A stretch of DNA of 64,000 bases from the NCBI GenBank assembly GCA_030765045.1, contig CM060967.1, positions 126,146,912 to 126,210,911 of the forward strand, given 5' to 3'. Numbering within the stretch: position 1 is the stretch's first letter; each line of letters starts with the position of its first letter. A model generated the notes under the pieces. It ran no database searches, was not told the DNA's origin, and saw only the letters and a program-made list of their open reading frames with translations. Origin of the DNA: Tenodera sinensis. Its lineage: Eukaryota; Arthropoda; Insecta; Mantodea; Mantidae. The position numbers and the translations under genes are program-made. This document shows positions 45,646-57,410 of the stretch, piece by piece.

Positions 45646-45948
45646 GTGAGAGAGCTTAAGTATAACAATGCATTAATAAAGAAATATAGTGTAAGTAATA
45701 AGCATATAAAAAGTTTACTTGATTTTAATGCATTAGGTAATGCTAATATCACAACAATATTAAGTCGTACTTATCATGATGAGATAGTCATGCTAGGAAT
45801 TACTGATTATATCAAATTTTATGGTCCTTTTGAGCTGACTTTCAAAGGGCATGATAAGATAGAAGCATTGAAAAATCCAGATGTCTTTATTTTTGATAGA
45901 TTTAGTTTTTGGTACAGACAGTGTAGAGGAAGATCATGTATCAGGTGA
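45646..45948 (+). CDS. Unassigned ORF (100 codons)
   Basis: Starts ATGREL-like (first codon Met) and encodes a protein of mixed, non-low-complexity composition ending in FDRFSFWYRQCRGRSCIR. I recognise no family. It has no neighbours, no splice context I can support and no clear ribosome-start context. It may be a chance ORF, an exon or part of an old repeat; probability of being real is low. Confidence 0.15.
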   Translation: MRELKYNNALIKKYSVSNKHIKSLLDFNALGNANITTILSRTYHDEIVMLGITDYIKFYGPFELTFKGHDKIEALKNPDVFIFDRFSFWYRQCRGRSCIR

Positions 45949-46204
45949 TTAGGTTTTTAAGGGGATTTCAAAATTCATCCACAAATAAGCTGCTAGATTT
46001 TATGTTGGAAGTTATGTCTGAAAAAGTAAACGTTGTAGCATATTGATACATTTTTGCACCAGCTAACCATTGGCTGTCCTTGATATCTAGGTCATATTTG
46101 CACATTTATCTTTGAAACAATTACTCATGACAATGGTTTAATGTTTGTGCTAGTCTTTGGGTTGTCTCACACAAACGCAATCATTTCATATTTGCAGATA
46201 CGAT

Positions 46205-46320
46205 AATATTAATCCTGGCTAAAGAAAAATTCCTAACCCAACCAGGAATTGAAAATGAGACCTTTGGATTTGGAGGCTTACGTGCTAACCAACAGATCAC
46301 AGAGGCAGTCTCTGGTTCCA
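46205..46320 (-). repeat. tRNA-derived SINE-like fragment (family F), minus strand
   Basis: On the minus strand an A-box-like TGATCTGTTGGTTAGCACG and B-box-like TTTTCAATTCCTGG are spaced as in a tRNA. A short tail with GGTTAGGAATTTTTC follows. Boundaries uncertain. Confidence 0.5.
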
Positions 46321-48130
46321 TTTGTTCAGGAATTAATGAGTAACAAATTGGCTTAACAGTTCAGTCAAATTTATTATCTTATGGCAACAGTATTAAAACC
46401 TAGGTGCCATATGCTAATGTCATATCATGCAGTGAAAAATGTTTATAATTTAGTAAAAGGTTATTAATACCCAGAATATTACAGTATGCTGATCTGATAG
46501 ATGCAGTCCTTGTAGAGCATTTATTTTAAAATTGTATTCTCATCTATGTATAAAGTTTCTACTGAAGTTAGGATTTATTGACACTTATGTTCTTGTCTTA
46601 TAAATAGCTTGTAATCAGGCCAGCATGAAAAAGCAGCATGTTTCAAACAGGAAAACTAAATTAAATTGTATAATTTTGTGTAATCAAAGTATTGTAATTT
46701 AAAATTGATTACAGTAATGATATGACTATTGTTCAAGTGACAATAATAAATGAAAAAAACAGAAATGTAAGGTTATAGTCATCAATATTTATTAATATTT
46801 GCTGATTCCTATATTTATTTTAAAATCTTTCTTTGGGTAAATGCAATGAAGTTATTTTAATATTTATGTGTAAAAGTTTGGAGATTTTTATTAGTCTAAT
46901 TTCACTTTCTACACAGGAACCTACAGGAACATATTTTAGAGACTGTTCAGCTGGTTTTCATTGGCCTTTCAGAAATTTGCTAAACTATTCAAAGAAGATG
47001 GTATAATCTTAACCCCAGTTAACAAGCATTGCCTAAATAACATACTCAGGAATAACACAAAGGACAACATTTCCATAGGAAAAATCTTCTTGTATTTATT
47101 AAGTTAGATGTATGCAAAGATTGCAAAAAGTGAAATAGAAACAAATGGAAAAACCAGCAATTGCAAAACATTTTAGTCCACAGATCAGCTGAAAGAAAAG
47201 CCTAAGCTTTCAAATGCCTTTGGAAAACTAGCAGAACTCTCCATCTGGGAAAAATTATTTACCTACACAAAAATAAATAAACTTTGATCTCTAGCATGAA
47301 AAGAATCTCATCCTACAGTATCTCCAGCCTAAATGTAATTAAAAAGTTACAAGACAAAGTGCAACAGTGAATCAAAGCTGATAATGGAGACAACAATCTC
47401 TGAAACATGTTCCAATAAGTTCCAGTGTAGAAAGTGAGGTTAGAGTAATAAACTCTAAATTTTTACGTACAGATGTTCCTGTGCTAAGCTGGCTTCTCTC
47501 GTGAGCTACTATGAGAGAGTACCACTCGATTGAACATCTGGTTGTACTGCAGACTGGTTATTATTCATATAAAAGTGTTTTAATATTTTAATGAAATAGA
47601 TAAACATAAAAACTACTCTTAACGACTGTAAAATGTCAGGGAAAGGTTAATAGCTTAACATGAAATGTGCAAACTATGCTCAATTAATAAGTGATATCAC
47701 AAATGTGTGTTCCAGTTTCTGAAACTCTCAATTTTCTTGCCCACTATCAAGTATTTACTTTATAAGCTGATGTCCTTCCCTTGTTTGCTGCCACTTGATG
47801 TTACAGAGTGGGTCTGCAAAGAGCTATCACTGAACTTTAATTAAAATAAAATTATTAATTCTATCACTTGAAATTCCCATATTTGATTAATATTTTATAC
47901 AAGAGTAAAGATTGTTAATTTTAATACAATACTTAAATCTCATGAAAAATCAAATAATGAGGATATAATGTGTAAAAGTGAAGCCCATGTTATAAATAAC
48001 ATATATGTTTAGCACAGTATTCTTTGCAGTTCTAGAACAATAGCAGGATAGAGGTGATAATATTCTCTGAACTGCCTTTCACAGTGTGGAATATATTGTT
48101 ATACATATTTACTAATATGTACTTAATCCA
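46321..48130. other. AT-rich stretch, nothing recognised
   Basis: No motif-bearing ORF or repeat. Confidence 0.4.

Positions 48131-48131
<1 letters not shown>

Positions 48132-48193
<62 letters not shown>
48132..48193. repeat. (TA)n microsatellite
   Basis: About 30 TA units. The Ile/Tyr-rich ORFs on both strands are artefacts. Confidence 0.95.
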
Positions 48194-48197
<4 letters not shown>

Positions 48198-49854
48198 ACA
48201 TCTGCCTTATGTCCATTTATACTGTTTCTAGGAAAAATAGAACATGTGAACATAATATCAGTATGTTTTATCAATGGTGAGTAAATATTGAGCATTTCTG
48301 GTAGCACAGCATTCTGTATAATGTTGTATTTATAACAGAGAGTAAGTTGTACAGTAACAGACTTTGTTATCATCCAAAGCATATTACACTGATTTCATAT
48401 AATACAGGGTACAATCTATAAAGATAAATATTTGGTTACGCAATCTTGTTTAAGTAGAAAATATTGTTATTATTGTTACTACTTTACTAATAAATGTAAT
48501 GCTATTTAGATGCACTTATGTACAAAGTATTTTACTTGACACATATGTACAGTATATCACAAACTAAATCTTTTATTTACAGCAATTGAAATTTCTGAAA
48601 ATACTTCAGCAGTAAATTTTACTTGAAAAATGTACAGTTTACAGGAACATGCAGCAATAAAATAATTTACAAGAGTAAACAAAAATTCCATTAATCATGG
48701 TACAAGTGATAGTCAAGGAAAAACAAGAGCAAATGTTTTATAAATTAAAATTTTTACATTTCACTCTATTAATGAAACTGAAATATTTTTTACAAATCAC
48801 GGAAAGCATAACAATATCATAATTTTGCATATAATATATAATTATACAACAACAATACATTAAAAATTCAAAAGTCTGGTGTCACATTTTTAAAAGTTCT
48901 TAGAAATTTGCTTCTGTCAGATTATAATAAATTCACCTAAAAGTAATGGTTAATGCACCTAAAACAACAAAAGCATTGCACACTGAGTGACATTTTGGTA
49001 AAGTGCATTAAGTTCATGCTAATGTAATTTCATGGTGCTTTAAAACAGAAATCAAGTGAACTAGTAGTAGCAGACAGTAGACAATGGTAATTTTATTTGA
49101 GCTTCTCTGATGTAGAGAAATTACTCTTTTATTTTCAGTAAATATTGATTATTATTATTTCAACTGTTTGTTATATTATAATAAATTATTTTATTTTCTT
49201 CTTTTTTTGTTTGTTCTTTTTCTGAACCATATAGCTCTGAGTGTTTCACATTTTAAGACTTTTGAGCAACAATATGGTTTTGCCTGATGCACTGTTAATA
49301 AGGAAGCTGTTAAAAAGACTCATTTATATATAGTATTTATTATACATATGATATTCTTTTGTTTTATAAAATTTCTTGAATCTTCTCTCAAGAGATTGAT
49401 TTACAGTAAGATGCATCTAAGTGAAATATTAAACCCTGCAAATAGTTTTAAGTTGGTACCAATTAATCTGTGAATTCTTCTTTAGCTTTAGTTTTTATCA
49501 TTAGAAGTGGTGAATCTATGTGCACTATGAATTGGTTATGAAAGCAAAGGATCATTTTAATTTCTAATACTAAACATGCACAATGGTTCTCTTGGGCTAG
49601 TGCAAATGATAGTCTTTTTTATTTCATAAAAATCTCTTATATTCTTGCGTAGTAAATAGAAAGAAAGATTCCAGGAAAAACCAATGAGCACCAAAGTCAC
49701 TTTAATTAATCACAATTTATTAAATCATCTGTGTTGCAAATGCTTTCACAGTTCAAATATTATTAAATCAATATTGTAACTTTTATAACAATAAATAACT
49801 TTTGTCTCTGGGGAAAAAGAAATAAAATATCTACCTGAAAATAGCTGTTACTCA
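48194..49854. other. AT-rich stretch, nothing recognised
   Basis: No ORF above chance; no repeat identified. Confidence 0.4.
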
Positions 49855-49873
49855 AGGTGAACTCTGGTGAGTA

Positions 49874-50553
49874 TACAGTAGAGTTCCGCCAATCCGAAGC
49901 CCGCTAATCCGAAATTCTGCCTAATCTGAACAGGACTAAGAAAAAATATCTGCCAAATTTGTTTTGAATTTTAAAACAGGAAAAAATAAAGATTAAGATT
50001 AAACTAGTTCTTCAAGTAAAAATGTAAATTTATTAGCACAGAAAAACATGAAATAAATGCTCCATGGGTAAATAGTGAATCTGTTGGCTATCTTATATAC
50101 AAAAACTAAAAAACAGAATGCCTAGTGCTACTAACAATGTGCACACCAAAGTTTGGATGCAAGTTTTTTTGTGTTAACGAGAAAACAAAACAGAAAAGTA
50201 AATCAACACTTAGTAAGTGAAGTCAGTGATCTTCTTTTGATGCAATGCATTGAAACAACTTGAAAAGACAATGTTTTGCCAACTTCACTCCAACTTTGAC
50301 TATGCTACTCACGCTAGGTAGATGCCAACTGGGCTTTAAAAAAACATTACAGTAATTGGTGTTTGAGCCTCAGAATGTAGATGTAAAAAACTTACAGGAC
50401 ACTGTAATTTCCTACTTTCAATCATTATAATAATTTTCACATAAACGCTTAAGGTATGTTGTGGTACTTGACAAGAATCCCTTTAGTCTGAATTTTCACT
50501 AATCCATGCAGGGTTTGGTCCCAATTAGTTTGGATTAGTGGGACTCTACTGTA
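49874..50553. mobile_element. Pogo/Tigger-like non-autonomous DNA transposon, TA duplication
   Basis: The element is 49876-50551. The left terminus CAGTAGAGTTCCGCCAATCC and right terminus (read inward) CAGTAGAGTCCCACTAATCC match over at least 20 bp with three mismatches. It is flanked by TA on each side. CAGTAGAG...TAATCC is a Tigger-type end. It interrupts a repeat whose uninterrupted copy (7018-7135) has only one TA. No clear transposase could be read inside. Confidence 0.82.
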
Positions 50554-50631
50554 GTTTCTAAAGGGGTGTCAGAAATGTATGGAGACAGCCCAGCTTCACC
50601 TCCTTTCTTAAGTTGGTAAGTAAAACATAGG
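50552..50631. repeat. Right part of the old repeat also at 7018-7135
   Basis: Begins GTTTCTAAAGGGGTGTCA and matches 7045-7130. The left part (about 49855-49875) lies on the other side of the Tigger-like element. Confidence 0.55.
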
Positions 50632-51884
50632 TACCTACCTAAGGAAATTACTCGTATTAGGTATTATATGTGACATTAATGCCACTATGAAGATGACAAC
50701 AAGCACTGCTATTGCACATATGTAAAACACTGCATGCTGGTTCACAGTTCATTGGATAAATCTATACCTTTCTATACATCAGGTGAATCACCTTCCCCTA
50801 TTTTTTTGAATTTATGCAACCAACTGAGATGCAGGTGTGCCTTGAGTATGTCTTGACCATACACTCTGGGTTAAAACAAAATGGCAGATCTGTGCCAGTG
50901 ATAGGTTATAATCAATTAAAGACATGCCTATGAAGTTGTACAGTCACATCAACAAATGTTAAATGGTTTAATAATTTAATGCTGGCATAAATCACAGCAT
51001 TTATTAGTTTATATAGCAGGTATAATAGCTTGAGTCATGTTTGTTAATGAAGATAAAATACCAATAGAAACTTAAATTTGCACAAATGCATCTCTACACT
51101 AGTAAAGTTATGAAGCGATTGATAGTTCTGTATACCTCACCTAGCATTGGAGTTCAAAGCCAGCCAGTCCTTACAGAGTGGTGGTGATTGAGTGGAATTA
51201 TTACGTTTTGGTCACAGCGATATTCTGAGGACACGTGTTCAAATCTATGATAATGGGTCAAAGCTTTTTTACCCTGAATTTCACTTCTTTTGAGGTATTA
51301 CAAAACAAATTAGAAATAAATTAGATTAAACAGATGAAAATGCAGTTTGAGCACTTCATTAATCAAGTACCTTTTGAAAACACTTTATTCATACATGTGA
51401 CTGTAAATGTGGTAAAACATTAGTAATGTAATCATTTTTTTGTAGTTGCTATGTATTGCTTTTTTAATATCTGTTTAATATGTTCAATGTGATGATTACT
51501 GATTTAAAAAAAGACAAAAATAAGGTAGGTAGGTTTGAACCTATGAAATGTCTGTTTAGTTCATGGAAGACTGAGGTCAAGCCCACTCCACCACATGCCT
51601 CTGCTGACCTCTTTCACTCAAAACATTTACGTATCAAGCTGCTTGCTAGTCAACTAAATAAAATTTATGTTTTAGCTCTTGGCAGCTTATTTGTGTTCAT
51701 GGAACTTTGTCATGGCTATCATAAGAGGCCAAAGAACCATTAAGTTTAGTTGACACAATACAGCTGCAAAAAAATGATGGCTTGACAAATAGAACAATGT
51801 TTTTAAGTAAGACAATCTGCAGGTTGCATAGTTACGAAAAAATTAGCTGATTCACCTAGTATACATATATGTAGTCGCACAATT
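50632..51884. other. AT-rich stretch, weak tRNA-like traces
   Basis: A tRNA-like stretch near 51180-51245 (GTGATTGAGTGG, later GTGTTCAAATC) may be an old SINE but is too decayed to call. An 87-codon ORF at 51480-51743 is unrecognised. Confidence 0.3.
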
Positions 51885-52085
51885 CAGGCTAATAACAGGA
51901 TATGACTGCTTGGCAAAAGCCTTCAGAGGATCAACATTTTCATATCTTGTAAATACATTTTATGCAACAACAGAATAGAATATGGGCAAACACCATCTGG
52001 ACAACTGCATTTCATTATAAAGTCAAGATTCCAGGTCAGAGAAGTACTGAACAGCAAGACTGCTAATGACTTTGGTGACAAATGC
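51885..52085 (+). pseudogene. Decayed LINE C-terminal fragment
   Basis: The translated piece AQFRLITGYDCLAKAF aligns with the ATFRLITGHDCLAKHL block of the Jockey/I-like LINE. Similarity then fades through stops until an ACTGAACAGCAAGACTGCTAATGACTT-type end and AAACAACAG tail. Confidence 0.5.
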
Positions 52086-52920
52086 AGCATATTATAAAAC
52101 AACAGTATTTACCAGAAAAGCCAAAAGAACATGTCCACAAGATAGAAGACACACTTCACAAACACCAAATATAAACAAACTGGTAAACTATAACAGCATA
52201 TGAATGAGAAACATCTAAAATCGAGAAAGATACCAATTTCCTGAAAATTAGCCATTAAAACATAAATAAGTAAAAAACTACAATGACATATGTATGTATA
52301 CAAGACCTGTTAAACTTACATTGAGAATTGCATCAGAAATTCCAACATTAATAACAGCTTAAGATATAGCAGGTATGTGAAGCAAATTACTTATGATTAT
52401 TAAGCAAGAAATTAATGACTCCTGGAGTAACTTTGGTATCTAAACAAGAGAGGAGCAGTTCCAGTACTAGAAGTTGAAAAAGATAAGCCACCTTTGAAAT
52501 TGTATTCATACATGTACAGGATGAGTCAGAATAACACCCAATAATTTTAAGGCATGATTCAGGAAGTATGGAGTATTTTCTTATCAGGAATGTATGTCCA
52601 CAAGCATCTTGTTATCACGCTAGAGAGCATTAAAAGCTTTTAAAACAGTGTCAGGTTAGATGAAATTCCACCAAACAAGTCACTATGCATATTTACTATA
52701 ATACATTAGGAGAGTTTTGAAATAGGAATAGCCGTGTGTCTTTAATTTAAAAAAATGCAATAATACAAAGCCTTGTTTAAATATTTATTTAATTATATGG
52801 CAGTAAATCCATTTGCTCTGAAGCAGGTTAAACCTTTTAACCAATCTACAATAGATGTTATTGTCAATAACATATCAAATACTACCATTAATATGTGCGC
52901 TTAGGCTTTCATGGCCAGTG
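52086..52920. other. AT-rich stretch, nothing recognised
   Basis: A block starting ACAGGATGAGTCAGAATAAC at about 52516 looks like a transposon terminus, but no partner end was found. Confidence 0.3.
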
Positions 52921-52922
52921 TC

Positions 52923-53210
52923 TATCCAATGAAATGATATTTTCGGGCTTATTGGCCGTGGTCAAGTCGATGCATTAACATCAGATGTTTCATCCACCAT
53001 TCCGAAGAGCATCATCAGAGGAAGGTGACTTGTGAAGTGGCACTCATCATGTTAAGATGGACGCTCCTGATGAGCACCACTTCACAACAAGCCACCTTCC
53101 TCTGATGATGCTTGTCGTAATGGTGGGCAAAAAGTCAGGAGTTCACGCATCGTCTTGACCACAGCCAGTAAGCTCAAAAACATAATTTTACTGGACTACC
53201 ATTAATGGTA
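52923..53210. repeat. Fold-back repeat with about 120-bp arms
   Basis: The left arm (about 52923-53042) and inverted right arm (53068-53210) pair imperfectly but throughout. Examples are GGCCGTGGTCAAG against CTTGACCACAGCC, and CATCATCAGAGGAAGGTG against CACCTTCCTCTGATGATG-type sequence. The spacer is about 25 bp. Non-coding. Confidence 0.7.
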
Positions 53211-53876
53211 AAATTTTCTCCACCATTAAAAGGCTTCAAATATAGTTAAAATAAGAATGAAACAAGAATTGAAAAAGCGCATACGTGTTTATAAACGATG
53301 TTCAAAATGCCAACATTGGACTTCTGAGCACAGTTGATAGCATCATAGTAATGATTGCCAAGCTCTTTAAAAAATACCTGGCATATTACAAATAGTATCA
53401 AATGCTACAAAGATGCTGGTCGTTAACACCTTTTCACTATTAACTAGCTTCTAGTATACAAGATCTCGAGCTCTTTTAGCAGTTTCCCAAGCAACATCAT
53501 AAACATGATGCATCTCCGCTAGTTATGTGTAAGTGAAGTGGAACATTTTTATAATATGCTGCAAAACTGAAAGTCCTTCTGTTATGCCAATAGCTGAGAT
53601 TGATAACAGAACCACAAGGTTACAAAGTGCTGAATAATATGTGACAAAATCCTTTACCATTTAGTAACAAATGGAGGTTTTAGTTTAATGGTAACATAAA
53701 CAGCATTACAAACAGAATACAACTGATATTCCAAAGTGCAAAGAAAACAAAACATATGTAAGCAATATTCCAATGCTGTAGGAGGAATTCTGTGTGACAG
53801 AATTTCTTCCAACCTGATGTGTCAGTTGAAAAATATTAATATCCTCTAGCTTGATAAGATTTACAGACATACATTC
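53211..53876. other. AT-rich stretch, nothing recognised
   Basis: No gene or repeat identified. Confidence 0.4.
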
Positions 53877-54149
53877 ACTATAAGAAAGTACCTGTTTCAG
53901 TAGCATGATGGTTAATATATCAGCCTCACGTTCAAGAGGTCGTGAGTTTGAATCTTGCTTAGGGTAAGTTATCTGGGTAAGGTATTTTTCCGAGGCTTTC
54001 CCTTATCCTGAGAAGACGAATGTTGAGTAACTTAAAGCTTCATGGACCTCGGACTCATTTGAGCATCATTTCACCTATTTCATTCATTCACTGTCCGATA
54101 TGACATTACGTTGGAGGATGTTAATTAAAAAAAAACTATAAGAAAGTAC
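53877..54149 (+). repeat. SINE family B, second copy with 15-bp target-site duplication
   Basis: The element is 53892-54134, flanked by perfect ACTATAAGAAAGTAC (53877-53891 and 54135-54149). It has the same head (TAGCATGATGGTTAATAT, GAGTTTGAATCTTGC), body and a 3' end with CGATATGACATTACGTTGGA followed by TTAATTAAAAAAAAA. Confidence 0.85.
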
Positions 54150-56160
54150 TCAAATAGAACCCCTGAATCATGCCTTAAAATTATTCTCTGTTATTTGACT
54201 TACCCAATCATAAGAAATATAAAAACAGAAATATGTAACGATTACATATGCTATTAGCTACATTCTACAGTATTTTAGGAATGTGTAGCACATATAAGGC
54301 AACCAATAATCTACGTTCAGGTGTTTTGAGTGCACAAGGACCACCACTTAGTAATGTTTTTTTATTTATATAAATTCACCTCACACTTATCACAAAGAAT
54401 GAGTGAACATCATTAGAAGCTTTGGGACTTTTGATTGTGCATGTTTAAGTACCTATGAATTGCAATATTTTAATGCAGCATAAAGGTGTCTAATACAAAT
54501 TGGATCACACTTTAAGGCAATAGGGGTTTAAAAGCTTAGATACCATTAGAATATGCTTACATTTTTTATACAGTGTGTTTCCTAAACAACAAATATTGTC
54601 CATAGGCCTACTTTCTGATGATGAAACTAAATCTAGAGTATCATTGGCCTACAAAGTATCACTCTTTCTTTCTTGCTTGCACACTAAAAACAAAGTTTGC
54701 TCACAGCACATAGTTTGGAAACATCATTTTTATTTTATAGTGAATATAATGAAATGATATGCTACAGTTACATTGAGAAATGATAAGGAAAAAATAAGGT
54801 AATGCACCAAACGGCAAAATGAGGCTCTTAACTCTATACAGAAAAGTTGAAGTCAATATTCATACAGATAAAAAGTTTATCTGGCTAGGCAGCAACATTT
54901 CCTTCTTTTTACTCTCTCTTGTTTTTTCTGTTTTTTACAGCTTTTATTGTACTATATCTCGATAAAGCTCCTAACAAAGATTCAGGAAGATAGAGGGTGT
55001 TTTGAAATCGTGTTATATTATTATATTCTGATAGTGATTTGAAGGGCTGGAGGAGATATAAGACACAATAACCTTTGCTACAAAGTTGTGTTGTAAATTT
55101 ATTTTACACATCTTAAAATACTCTGAAAAATTTTTAAATATGGCTATCAAAATACAGAAAAAAAATAACAATTTGCTCAGGAGAAAAAGCCAAATGTTCT
55201 TTTTTATTATTTTTTTTTTGCTTTAATCCCAAGAGCCCCCTTTCTTGGGGGGAGGGTTGCTAAACATTGCAAGTGTTTTAAAGACAGCAATTGGATAGCA
55301 TCATTTTCTTCTTGCTGAACTGGTCTATGGTACATGGCACCCATGATGGCATAGTTTCAGCACAGTGCATGAATTTGAATTTAGTCATAGTCGAGGTCTT
55401 TAGGTTAACACATCGGCTGACCAGTTTTTAGATAATTGATGCCCTACTGTAGTAACAAACCAACTCATCACTGGTTAATGATAAACATATCATTGATTCT
55501 AGTCTTCTGTTATACAACATTATCACTGGTTACATATAATTAAACTTTTGGGATTCTTCAATTATTTTTAATTCTTTTTGTAAAGAGGATTGTTAGCATT
55601 TTTGATATATTTGTTATTTTCTTAGACGATTCAGAGTACAACAGTTAAGGGAAGCTTCCCATTTCCAGGTGACTGCATAAACTTGTTGAAAAATATTTGA
55701 CTGTTTCTGGGATCTCAGTGCTGCAGCAGTTGGCAGATCCTTGTATATGGTTTTGTAATGGTAAGAGGGCAAAAGGAAGTTGAGGTGCAGGGATATGAAA
55801 CCTAAAATTTGAAATAGCTCATGTGACTGAAGGCCTTTTCACAACAGATAGGAAATCTTATCCCTGCCTCCATCCCTCAGCTCAATCCTTAATGACTATA
55901 ATGCTATAACAAATGAATTCTTTATTTTCTTAAAACTCAATATCAATGGCAGATATTTGTTCGGAGTTTGTATATGTTATAGCATTGTAGAATATAACCA
56001 ATTAATGTTAGCAAAATTCTGACATATTATATTTCTAGCTAGCATGCCTTCTGTCTACTTATGATGACTGTATTAATGTAGCATATCAAAGGAAAGGGAA
56101 CTATTTCCAGATTTAGAAAATTTCTGAGTATCTGCACATTTCTTTGGTAAGACAGCTTAT
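54150..56160. other. AT-rich stretch, nothing recognised
   Basis: No motif-bearing ORF. A T-rich run is near 55200-55220. Confidence 0.4.
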
Positions 56161-56717
56161 AGTAATGCCAGGATTACAATGAACTTTACTTAATGTGACT
56201 TGACGCAATGTGAAGTAAGAGACTGGAAGGGCTATTAGGATGCACTTAACATAATGGGAATGATTCTAATTGGTTACTCTTCTGCTTGGCCGATATGGCG
56301 GATATTCAGTTTTCTAATCAGAGGTTATGTTTTCCAAAAATGAAAAGAAAGAGAATACAAAAATATGAAGTGAAAATATGTTTAAACGGCGAATAAAGTA
56401 CTATGGAGATGGTCATAACCTCCTTCAGGAGCTAAACAAAAGAAACAGAGAAAGAGTTTTGATGCAAATAGTTACATAGAGAAGCACAACTTATTCCTGC
56501 ATGGCAGCATTGGTTCAAATAGTCATGTGACCTCCAGACTTGATGTAAAGTGAAGGAAAAGTTTAGCATTGCCAAACTCTTATATTATGTCATGTTAAGT
56601 CATGTTAAGTCGACCCTAAATATGTAGCTCCATTTAATATAAGGTGTTAGACTTTCCCGTTACCTCACATCATGTTAAGTCACGTTACGTTAAGTTCATC
56701 ATAATCCTGGCATTACT
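56161..56717. mobile_element. MITE with about 60-bp terminal inverted repeats
   Basis: The left end AGTAATGCCAGGATTACAAT and the right end, read inward, AGTAATGCCAGGATTATGAT continue with imperfect matching for about 60 bp. The likely duplication is TA (56163-56164, 56714-56715), making a Tc1/mariner-pogo type relative, element 56165-56713. A CATGTTAAGT direct repeat lies near 56588-56607. Non-coding. Confidence 0.75.
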
Positions 56718-57277
56718 TGGTGAAATTATGAGTATTTCTGAACTTCAGAATAGAAGAATGGACTTATTTTGAAATAAGAAGAGTCACACTAATTTTTACT
56801 TAATTAATAGACTTAATTGGACTTAATAGAAAGTACATTTTCGGAGGTACTGTTAATTTATTGTTACTATTGCATGAATGTAATCAAAAAACCCTCACCT
56901 AAAGAAATAACTTTATACAACTTTTGGATGAACATGGATTCTAAGCATTTTAAACATACTTCTTGAAGCAATGATTAATTATTCCATACTTTTTAATTTG
57001 TATTGCAATGTATGGAGTACCAAAAGAAGAGGTAACCACACTCACAATTAAGCATTAATGAACCTCATATAAAGTGAGGTGATGGCTCATATACTGAGTC
57101 AACTTTTGCGCTACATTTAATAATTGCCATTTTCAAAGCAAAATTTTGATATAATCAACTCTACTGAAGCATTCCATTTCTAGGTTCAAGAGCCACCTCT
57201 CCTGGTTTTATTAAACACTTTAAACAAATAACCAGTACTTATTATAGGTTTATTTATGGAGGTATTTAAGAGATAAA
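56718..57277. other. AT-rich stretch, nothing recognised
   Basis: No gene or repeat identified. Confidence 0.4.
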
Positions 57278-57410
57278 AATAAATGAGGAGCAGGAAAAGT
57301 CCTTTCATTAAAATGCACTTTAGTGAAGTGTGTAAATAAGTTTTCCTACTCCTTGTTTATTTTGATTTGAAATACTTCACTGTCAACCACTTCTATACTA
57401 TTACTTATAA
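57278..57410. repeat. Palindromic repeat, related to 42741-42920
   Basis: Arms ATAAATGAGGAGCAGGAAAA and (inverted) TTTTCCTACTCCTTGTTTAT are about 45 bp apart, with TTAAAATGCACTTTAGTGAA between. The right flank TTTGAAATACTTCACTGTCAAC is shared with the other copy. Confidence 0.55.
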
